The translations under genes and the position numbers were made by a program. A DNA stretch of 27,118 nt from Bacteroidales bacterium UBA1181. GTDB lineage: Bacteria; Bacteroidota; Bacteroidia; Bacteroidales; Paludibacteraceae. Positions 25,401 to 27,118 of this stretch are shown in pieces. The stretch covers positions 156,502-183,619 of the forward strand of contig DBYR01000005.1 of NCBI GenBank assembly GCA_002310215.1. The letters are read 5' to 3'. A model generated the notes under the pieces. That model worked only from the letters and a program-made list of their open reading frames with translations, ran no database searches and was not told the origin of the DNA. How positions within the stretch are numbered: the stretch's first letter is position 1; every line of letters begins with the position of its first letter.

Positions 25401-27006
25401 GCCTGTCAAGCCAGTGAACGATGAGATCGCCATCGAATTGTCTTCTCTGAAGATGCGCTCCAAGACACATGGTCTCTTTGTCTATGCTAACGATGATGGA
25501 CATTGTGGTTCTTATGTGCAAGGAACTGTGGTGGATACCGTCCCTATCTTCAAGTCTTCTATGAAGAGCGTACAGCATGTCTCTTGTAATGGTGATAAGA
25601 ATGGTAAAATTGAGTTGTACGTGAGCGGTGGCGATGAACCATACGCAGTACAGCGGAACTCCTCTTGGCATGGAACGGACGAGGTGGCTCTCTTTGAGAA
25701 CCTGTCGCTTGTGGATACATCGTTTAAGATGGTGCTGAGGGATCCTACTGATTCCACTTACGCAAAGGACACCATTATCAAGAACTATTATTTGACGTTG
25801 AATAATCTGGAGGCTGGCGACTACTATCTCACCGTGATCGATGCTAGGGGTTGTAGAAGTGTGATGGGCGATACCAGCACCTACAACGAGAAGCTCGTCG
25901 TGAAGCAGCCGGATACGTTGATGGCTATGTTCGATGCCTCCGTTGTATGTCCAGAGGCCAGTGTCACTAAGGGTGGCAACGTCTTCTTCCAGAATGTGAA
26001 GGGTGGTACCGCTCCGTATACATTCTCTCTGAACCATATGAGAGAAGGGAAAGCAGATAGCCTCGTAATTGATTGTGCCCCTATCTCTATGATCTATGGC
26101 GGAGATCTTAAATCGACGATTCTGATGGAGGTGAGCGATAAGAACGGGTGTCGGGTTAATGAGGCGATCCGATTCAGGAATGATTCCCTCCAGGTCGATT
26201 CGTATGACTTCTGGGCGACTTCCTGGTATGACTTCGGTGATGTGGTTGCGTTGATCGACATCTGCGGTCCTGAACAGACCTTCGATAGTGTCTCTTACGT
26301 CTTCTACGACAAGAATAATAAAGTTGACCCGAAAATTAAGATCTTGGACAAACGTATGTATATCTACGATTTGGAATCTGATAAAGTTCATAGGGATTTG
26401 CTTTACCAATCTCTTAACACGAAGGCAGAGGTGCCAGACTCTTATTTCGAAAAGTGGTTCAAACTTCGTGATGGCATTAGTAAGGGCCAGGCAAGACACC
26501 TGAACTTCTTCAAGTATGAGGATGCAAGCATTGATCTCAAAAATAAGGACAACTTGAGCAAAGCTTTGGCTGAGCACTCCGTTCTTATGAAGGCTTATTT
26601 CTTGGGTTGTGAATACCAATACCATAGAAATGACCAACCGTTGAGGCTTATTAATCCGAACAACCCTCCTGAACTGGATTCTATCGGTCAGAAGTATCAG
26701 ATCATCAGTCTTGAGGCTTCTCCTAATCCGTTCGAGAAGGAGTCCACAATCTCTGTCAAAGCGACCTTCTCAGGCAGACCTAAATCGGCGGTTCTTTATA
26801 TTTACCATATTGACGGTAAAACGAATAAGCAGATATCGATTGACGTCAATACTGAGTTGAAGGCTAATTCGAACGGTGAGTTCGTTTATACGCATTCGGA
26901 AAAGGCGACCGAATTGTTCGGTGAGGATATGCCAGGGTATACGATTATTTATCTGCGGACGGATAGGGACCAGAAGTCTACGACTCTGCTCCACGCCGGG
27001 AATTAA
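10285..27006 (+). CDS. Giant T9SS-exported surface protein: beta-helix modules plus SprB-type repeats
   Basis: One uninterrupted ORF of 5573 residues, about 600 kDa. In order: an extended signal peptide (1-45); six right-handed parallel beta-helix modules (about 46-3312) joined by Ig-like and 'GCDS'-type linkers; a tandem array of Ig-like SprB-type repeats (about 3393-5295); an unrecognised segment of about 175 residues (5296-5470); and a C-terminal T9SS sorting domain (about 5475-5573, SPNPF at 5479-5483). The repeats match those of SprB, the giant gliding adhesin of Flavobacterium, by their paired cysteines and endings of the form VxDxxGC. I infer a cell-surface adhesin or stalk anchored by its C terminus with the beta-helices outermost. 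No catalytic residues were recognised in the beta-helices, so glycan binding rather than cleavage is more likely, but this is open. An 8-G tract lies at 11148-11155. The next ORF starts 88 nt downstream. Confidence 0.88.
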   Translation: MKRIFSFADGSQAGRQWNGEFIASLVKKMLILLGIMLLPNMSNAAIRRFEVTKTSYVYIDNGAKADPGSLPAAVDSVNKYSTDSCAIIFKLKANDTIKVTSYVAKEISNETYTLIDGGKNGAKVKPASGNYFIISGANHVVLKNMEFLNDGGYNALKIESSVVDTITNCKFIDNSSSYGALNLVSSTVTSINNCLFSGNNIGLTTDASASVTVSDCQFLDNNRMGVSGNGNKNLILRNCTISGSTEGMRNFYGKAYNCVFKNNESASYMGSGNFYNCIFSQNSVAAMQGGANVINKCRFTENGVAINAVQSSIDSICNSYIGNNETGIYISQTQVKNIIGDTIVSNKTHGIYIGGQCTHIYDNVISGNNIGMEIIRTTIDSICGNTIASNKTSGVKSTGRGVLNVFSNNYIGTNPNFEALGNGEDGVTFLSSSTYPSEFKNNVIGNNGRYGIGLEGSTTPFTIESCHIGMAPDSTPMPNAEGGINIYKTTHKTVLKNSSIAMNGGTGVKATMYGELSLSGCSFYANQGYGVYFASESTGYKFSVDSCVFDQNDSSAIYTSYPYAGEGNSSVTSSVTNTLFLNTKKKLAANKAIETNNPLPTPVITSIKEDENGYLVISGKVESEGKSFVELYLCDNGEETTSKFLASDSTDAEGNFSINAQRTTFSVIIVATASSSGETSAFSRPYTYFNGNRGNYYVKENSKGDGSNWKAAMSGKDFVKLLPLAPAGVTFHVAAGTYDLKELSGGYSYVYINNPVTIIGGYPADAQTGASSAPLVNTTLMKTGYFRLNTGGNVVFDGLKFDNENYRGAYDANSNGKYGLCVTLKNSIVEGNENNADAVYAAHGGKTILYNDIITGSYTYSAVFSRGDSLIINKCHISGAQLEGGVGLSGGYLNIDSTSITENAENGIYLLNYGSAIVTNSVITKNGGDGISAGSGSITLKNNRIGVDGKGNAAGNRIGVNVYSNTTGSIIEDNIIAGNDSTGIIINGGTTNVIKGNYIGTDKDFNNLGNGSDGLFIGGRCSVTFQSSLDSANYIGFNKKHGIYSQAMTLGNVSFNYIGVTPQGDPMPNGKYGVYLETSRSYTTIKGNLIGFNGEGGVHYEDNNKTITENLFFGTKGKAISDNRTTYKLAYPAITKITRDEDVIRVEGTTDTFWVSTIELFYTNGDPQTAHEFLGSTETDNTGAFSFAIPRERLSKYGKDICLSATATYSSTGTSALSDPFCCEDCMCKLDTTPVTDTIQVGASFLGKTYTVVGVNDSIFETLKNVEGCDSVVMHRLVVKPDPTVFNYYVKMESHGRGDGSDWENAMDSIAFAACLPLAPDGVTFHVAEGMYTPIYNESLVRPIYPAGRCYAIKSSVTIRGGYPATAEGDAVSEPDKYKTIFNGDILGEDVVDETLDENGYPLLTRTSALDNTYSLFHIVQPDQQTITFDGVVMRSAERAVDIGNSNKTVNVLNCTFYYNDNVANLGYGNVSVSVYHSLVEKNRTGFSLAAVKDVVFDDVVFKNNLRSLLYASRSSGTSEPCSVTINNVRAIGNGDGFSMMGYNTTVTNSEFESNLTSNTNLLNIMDCQNGLSVKIEDCRFLQNKGTLIYSHHSDLSIENCSFEKNEVGEKKMFCIETPSEYIQAGSGRYVINGSVFKENDASTLIDCHGEETTLNFVNSSMEDNKASVSVISSNVDSLIIDHVKFNHNSLTPGKDFLSAYIASGYVGIKNSEFSNNISALDPQDIEGTNGSDLIYMRGAGEGNTSYVEGNAFWGNQVGYIVTTYMVFDTAVISNNTIVSNELYSSVLNYSHVTDAQQLSLNNNTIIGNAVEDGTAVYLANADVNFTGNIIVGNVDTTGATTEYIGSNWSAPEFNYNILPYFLDRGSLSVCAEEIPLDKNILTFTNPEKSQCVGLRDTKDRNEEILTTLFEGTYDKKTNLFTPVLKNNGGPTPTVALKNDLLIDGTSIRFPLKETVVSTDQRGETRVDPTCMGAYEITCSDTETTVQDTVALGDPYTFNGEDLSGLTSQVGIHTVSDTIKSTSGCDSIINLQLAVRPQKKDGGYYVKVDGTGDGSDWENAMSPKDFATYLPLVYDGDTFHVAAGTYRCEVEDPVYGHTFCVNKDVTIIGGYPDTVTIVGTPSSPDVYTTLLTANNGGEEYMYMYMNSSFPSIGSFAKSEPSLVRVVGQPHVTLFGLTLSGVKNANDGAVSLLDGAALDMDRCVVTKNQASAIYAKNADVKVTNSEFSLNFTGVGSVFNLSDSKLEVSTSTIYENFSNDTFCVDGGSKGAVAYLNSSSAVFVNNTIVKNRASAGAVFAADGSTLDLTNNTITGNMIEPGAGTAGSVFNFIGGSSNMKLFGNMIVANDKTSMTGTATITSSDYNIFSPDITIEKGANDMTMSNTQVPYVMDVENAYGEEDLYIPILRDNGGITPTVALFQSLFDGGAVLSIPSDVRAVDFDQRGFVRKDTSCVGAFEFPTYVDYYVKTRSHGDGSGRDWDNAMGDTSFARYFAIAPTGATFHVAAGLYHPMFDCSGKLVSGSGVLYKASRPINVIGSYPANAKEGDTPDALKYKTILSADLMEDDIFSPSQETYTVWSYDGFRNNAIAVMSITLKQAGACHLYGLTFKGNFPLFRGSSSALLIGRAYETVAPTSFVLDSCVFTKTYAGVYSTADSVVMRSCRFDTISSVGFSHSTYSMDESYFFADGCSFTSSNNGLSYLAQKGLLRVQNTTFSNVLYNALDVSPSLWKQDLTLQLYNNTFSHRKGNVNSIYLPNYVNTELKGNIFNTGFTFHSSSDAAATVVASDYNLYAYSPDTTGSVCPKGEHDLMVEPKDLVGIMDGSLSDDAFISTGKTLSDNDMVSVVKILEDKLPDGSFIRLPLEEAFVSVDAIGKERNKQTCMGAYEMDCRPDTFVVGDTIQIGQSFQGVTYDTVGNYKIYGPDSVNVIGCPLTIEHHLYVTPSFEGSGFYVKTERTGKGTGADWDNAMNGADFLYGLPLVEAGATFHVAQGSYNMNKLAGAASVTAVNPVSVIGGYKNTAKMGDGKNAAFETNFVSDSSFILNIISPAAAGEVPAGIYDLRMSGVQLNVKGNMNVEVDSCTFEKFDVAVTMDSTAALALKATSFDGGGKNATAVYTESLKSVSVENCSFTGISAGEDGKGYALRCGNTSGDVTIKNTTFAGNQTASLIEIGHLDGKTYLYNNTIAGNGGTECTLSLGDAVMKGNIFSGNVASKLSTTSLENAYNVFSSTDEFASDLDVKLPVEQLPLYLDGTYDANTGIFDAHLNANGGFVKTVAILKDSFPDHSVARFPIENTTVDHDARGVVRLDLLCYGAYELYDGVRDTITLPILDTVCLGMNYEKRGWNIETSQLEAGTSYLDTVFVKGVISTDTIYTLELRVMTFEKLRLDSVAVSPTRCPGSGSGMVYLGTSCNRTGSMSVTIMDADTETKDTVLSQSYPFNYADVVYDDLGVGKYMLRVTPISQCIVLDTTIALEVKDRGDLQALPCEDTIMVRCANNPENYLAVALTGFHPSMKVYFDDELITDEDANPHAYVYYEDDAAFSAKGEVRLSAIAPGVHTVTATDEECDKKYELKEFVVAVEESYAIEMQLVDYRRDSLKCGLDYGFAKFNLKSGVNTVFSLKSDKGYQKQLTFTEQMDSTFTFSDLSAGNYQALFKKNDPNCSDSVSASFSIFSPEPLTLSLTSNGAACAEGAVTVTAAGGAGKYIYHWTNPMGEKFDSVSTKLNDVSAGDYICVVEDSTGCLSRPDTLSIVPNVEDLSELTKDTTIIKNITCFKGENGTIEVHFSTDNHKQSVACVVTNDEDGSQTKIAGAYADNKGKLIINTLGVGSYTYEVYYGTESCRLDTNSIKGAFSIAAKEVPFSMTPLVDELKQTCFDPADGRTSNVATGWEDDYTAWMIVDDGDVHDDNKIKPITNGSETKLIAPYGLGNGHSYYYLVKDACGSEMTTNSVNFPAYEPLTLTVDTFVDSVVCARSSDAMIRFTVSGGIGDNHKAFVNDKVFTEKGTILCDNIGKGDYYVSYRYKSNLVKETCKDSVGVYVRIAGPDTLAIQYTLTGNCATSKIIPEVTGESGAYTYLWSNGDTTIAGEVNSPFETMEEGKTYSLTVSDVKGCDQYTKTITMPSASDLPSLTHSVYGESQKCHGVDNGLIVIKPTLSKKMDYAITATSYYHLIDVEDSTSHEFVLNPDDSYVTPQTLAPGKYRVTTRLGSMDCDMGVDPVSSVVTVDSLQPLKIQSDFENKPMTCLIPNGESKFTVDGWTYTHTANLYIESNNNLTMYKGMIKPGTYMPNYVGNFDVDSLSGGHYTLIVMDKCSNSDTADFTIDQYIPKVKLDASSMENSICINQPTGKLNFEIYGWTKDHTVNFNRGGRNYAGENLKNADTVVVDTVNGQPRATVSMSKLPSGSWRAIVTNECHDELLSDTLLLGGIDPYKVELVKNDSKLHLDCPYHSDGKIALKVSGGFTDADFTGFATRSVTYYGPTGKTVDSLVLVPDTSYYYVPVYDSTDMIVQYDTTFKFISRDTVSFLTDTIRNGALVLNINLNDPNISRIDTLLVSDTVISQITVPEVTFDTTIHSDSLVIATLLADSIVFNYDMVIVPDTIIPQKVNSEGELVFDTIMRLDSVLVGKKMPVYGYMDSLETTQIDPDKYPTGGKVGDYLYVDLPAGTYRFTYKSALEGCTDKYNFDTEVTKPAPVRLEREVMPISCSSSEDGVISLAPRRGGKDYPYIVGHDSTESAYNINRLYVKDVVDGKDTIVEYKPGGVTLTYRIDTLYDRSDLKDITWSYKSYKKDASWAALNNIVFPDSADFMEEVYYSKGDTIRTPVYSNTHLESFWADYMGEFSAANVVTISNLAPGFYAVLVTDSSKCQYRDTFEVKLPDKPLKIDSVLFDSNLAECDPTKRQILAYVSGGWGEYNFTFSDTAKVKSLGEQSDGFRGGEATHYDKNTLSGWGVSQFLDPGLYTVVVLDEQGCMVKSENQYSVKSKFKLHIDSTRTKCPEDPTAEVMVKFVTKPDKADLSYTIVEYVSPCRNDTLDDCRDYRLDTLTKTPVKPVNDEIAIELSSLKMRSKTHGLFVYANDDGHCGSYVQGTVVDTVPIFKSSMKSVQHVSCNGDKNGKIELYVSGGDEPYAVQRNSSWHGTDEVALFENLSLVDTSFKMVLRDPTDSTYAKDTIIKNYYLTLNNLEAGDYYLTVIDARGCRSVMGDTSTYNEKLVVKQPDTLMAMFDASVVCPEASVTKGGNVFFQNVKGGTAPYTFSLNHMREGKADSLVIDCAPISMIYGGDLKSTILMEVSDKNGCRVNEAIRFRNDSLQVDSYDFWATSWYDFGDVVALIDICGPEQTFDSVSYVFYDKNNKVDPKIKILDKRMYIYDLESDKVHRDLLYQSLNTKAEVPDSYFEKWFKLRDGISKGQARHLNFFKYEDASIDLKNKDNLSKALAEHSVLMKAYFLGCEYQYHRNDQPLRLINPNNPPELDSIGQKYQIISLEASPNPFEKESTISVKATFSGRPKSAVLYIYHIDGKTNKQISIDVNTELKANSNGEFVYTHSEKATELFGEDMPGYTIIYLRTDRDQKSTTLLHAGN
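10420..12360 (+). other. Beta-helix module A with trailing Ig-like domain
   Basis: Residues 46-692. About 550 residues of short asparagine-rich beta-helix turns, with repeated 'NCxFxxN' and 'NxIxxN' steps, include the known YIGT...LGNGxDGV type of turn near 413-425. From about 600 an Ig-like domain (PVITSIKED, then DAEGNFSIN) closes the module. Unlike modules B-F it lacks the YYVK header. Confidence 0.7.
11148..11155 (+). repeat. Homopolymeric G8 tract within the giant ORF
   Basis: Eight G residues encode the end of Gln288 through Gly289-Gly290 and the first base of Ala291. Loss of one G would lead to a stop at 11222-11224, and gain of one G to a stop at 11184-11186 (read from the sequence in the shifted frames). 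It is the longest G run noticed in the window and sits in the first 6% of a surface-protein gene. Confidence 0.9.
12361..13968 (+). other. Beta-helix module B with trailing Ig-like domain
   Basis: Residues 693-1228. It opens with the header seen in five modules (YYVK, then GDGSxW, then TFHVAAGTY and an IIGGYP turn). The body has beta-helix turns, again with the YIGTD...LGNGSDGL type, and an Ig-like domain from about 1131 with DNTGAFSF. Its architecture parallels module A. Confidence 0.7.
13969..14142 (+). other. Linker of the 'GCDS' type between modules B and C
   Basis: Residues 1229-1286 contain DTIQVG, then VEGCDSVVMHRLVV. Similar linkers lie at about 1980-2042 (TSGCDSIINLQLAV) and 2884-2944 (VIGCPLTIEHHLYV, where the CDS triplet is lost). 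This short domain type is common in large Bacteroidota surface proteins as a spacer. Confidence 0.6.
14143..16221 (+). other. Beta-helix module C with choice-of-anchor-Q-like end
   Basis: Residues 1287-1979. It has header YYVK...GDGSDWENAM and TFHVAEGMY, then a long beta-helix body, and an end with NNGGPTPTVAL, TDQRG and CMGAYE, the hallmark of choice-of-anchor Q domains. The DNA of the body is markedly AT-rich (by hand 20/60 GC at 14641-14700 and 16/60 at 15601-15660), while both ends are richer in GC. Confidence 0.7.
16411..17655 (+). other. Beta-helix module D with choice-of-anchor-Q-like end
   Basis: Residues 2043-2457. It carries header YYVK, GDGSDWENAM and TFHVAAGTY, and an end with DNGGITPTVAL, FDQRG and CVGAFE. 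It is GC-richer than module C (35/60 at 16801-16860 by hand). The 30 bp at 16438-16467 match module C (14176-14205) at 27 positions. Confidence 0.7.
17665..18942 (+). other. Beta-helix module E, degenerate end
   Basis: Residues 2461-2886. It has header YYVK, GDGSGRDWDNAM with a two-residue insertion, and TFHVAAGLY. The NNGG part of the end signature is missing, although CMGAYE remains. It follows module D after only a few residues without a GCDS linker. Confidence 0.65.
19117..20220 (+). other. Beta-helix module F
   Basis: Residues 2945-3312. It carries header FYVK, GTGADWDNAM and TFHVAQGSY, a shorter beta-helix body, and an end with NANGG, HDARG and CYGAYE. It is the last beta-helix; a DT-rich linker (about 3313-3390) leads to the Ig-like array. 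Confidence 0.65.
20461..26169 (+). other. Tandem Ig-like SprB-type repeat array
   Basis: Residues 3393-5295. Repeat-opening cysteines fall near residues 3393, 3595, 3684, 3768, 3869, 3966, 4052, 4135, 4238, 4335, 4439, 4698, 4888, 4988, 5101 and 5222, mostly 83-121 apart with a few double-length gaps, implying about 16-18 units. Typical openings are SCNGDKNGKIELYVSGG and CFKGENGTIEV; typical ends are VEDSTGC, VSDVKGC, VLDEQGC and VSDKNGC. This is the SprB repeat pattern, probably with one disulphide per unit. Confidence 0.75.
23701..24144 (+). other. Asp-Thr/Asp-Ser-rich insertion inside one SprB-type unit
   Basis: Residues about 4473-4620 contain 14 Asp-Ser or Asp-Thr dyads (for example YDST, RDTV, SDTV, FDTT, SDSL, PDTI), about one per 10 residues, alternating with hydrophobic strand-like stretches. 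It expands the unit that starts at C4439 to about 259 residues. The unit is resumed after it by LPAGTYRF and EGC. Confidence 0.6.
26707..27006 (+). other. C-terminal T9SS sorting domain of the giant protein
   Basis: Residues 5475-5573 start with LEASPNPFEK and continue through VLYIYHIDGK to YTIIYLRTDR and the end LLHAGN. The PNPF start, strand spacing and 'Y.iyhiDGK' core fit the T9SS type A sorting domain. It is not the type B form usual for SprB itself. The final residues differ from the common basic 'kkiik' ending seen in the GH9 protein. Confidence 0.65.
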
Positions 27007-27042
27007 AACTGATATCGTTTAATTTATTTTGCTAATGATTTG

Positions 27043-27067
27043 CGCCGCCACGGTTTTCGTGGCGGCG
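27043..27067 (+). other. Perfect 10-bp GC-rich hairpin after the giant gene
   Basis: CGCCGCCACG/CGTGGCGGCG (27043-27052 and 27058-27067) with a 5-nt loop lies 36 nt after the stop codon and is followed by ATTGAAAGG, not a U-run. It may be a 3'-end stabiliser or partial terminator between the giant gene and the next ORF. Apart from it, 27007-27093 shows nothing clear. Confidence 0.6.
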
Positions 27068-27093
27068 ATTGAAAGGAAATAGAGTTTATTGTT

Positions 27094-27118
27094 ATGTTGA
27101 GACGTTGGATCACCCTTC
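27094..27118 (+). CDS. Start of a further ORF, cut by the window end
   Basis: Only eight codons are visible (MLRRWITL). Two Arg followed by hydrophobic residues suit the beginning of a signal peptide. It starts 88 nt after the giant gene on the same strand, with a purine-rich AAAGGAAA about 16 nt before the ATG and no exact promoter box in between, so it may be cotranscribed. Genes for SprB-like proteins are often followed by a PorP/SprF-family outer-membrane protein gene. That is a possibility here, not something the eight codons show. Confidence 0.4.

Noticed and set aside
24970..26637. Long minus-strand open frame (555 codons) inside the giant gene
   Set aside because: It is a shadow of the giant ORF: no signal peptide, domain or promoter, and low-complexity composition explained by Asp/Ser/Thr codons on the other strand.
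27043..27067. Intrinsic terminator of the giant gene
   Set aside because: The stem is perfect but no U-run follows on plus, so I list it as a hairpin only.

Overview
The window looks like chromosomal DNA of a Bacteroidota (Bacteroidales-like) bacterium, perhaps from the gut or rumen. Promoters match the Bacteroidota form TAnnTTTG with a TTTG or TTG box 18-20 bp upstream. Ribosome binding sites are essentially absent. Two proteins carry C-terminal type IX secretion (T9SS) sorting domains, and there is a TonB-type outer-membrane receptor with an N-terminal carboxypeptidase-regulatory-like domain. The genus cannot be fixed from the sequence.

Layout. Positions 1-223 hold a non-coding mosaic of short hairpins between copies of a 28-bp-periodic repeat. 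Positions 241-667 (minus) hold a compact, self-contained transcription unit with promoter, three micro-ORFs and terminator. Two of the micro-ORFs encode related single-span membrane peptides. A divergent promoter at 794-825 drives a small YtxH-like membrane protein (854-1078). A strong bidirectional hairpin separates it from a convergent, secreted GH9 glucanase (1166-3013, minus). Further on, also on minus, lie a TonB-dependent outer-membrane protein (3230-5749), ftsH (5785-7929), rsfS (7945-8319) and argH (8323-9663). argH, rsfS and ftsH are 3 and 15 nt apart and almost certainly form one operon read from a promoter at 9696-9725. The outer-membrane protein gene follows ftsH after 35 nt and may be its distal member.

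After a 621-bp AT-rich gap, one ORF fills most of the remainder: 10285-27006 (plus), 5573 residues, roughly 600 kDa. It has an extended signal peptide and six large parallel beta-helix modules. Five of these open with the same header motif and several end in a choice-of-anchor-Q-like 'GAYE' signature. Then come about 16-18 Ig-like SprB-type repeats with about 100-residue period and a T9SS sorting domain. I read it as a giant T9SS-exported surface adhesin or stalk. It holds an 8-G tract early in the ORF where a one-base slip in either direction would truncate the protein, and one module core is strongly AT-rich between GC-richer ends. The last 25 bases begin another plus-strand ORF.

The housekeeping genes (argH, rsfS, ftsH) are ordinary. 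The noteworthy parts are the giant surface protein with its possible phase-variation tract and mosaic modules, and the micro-ORF unit at the left end.
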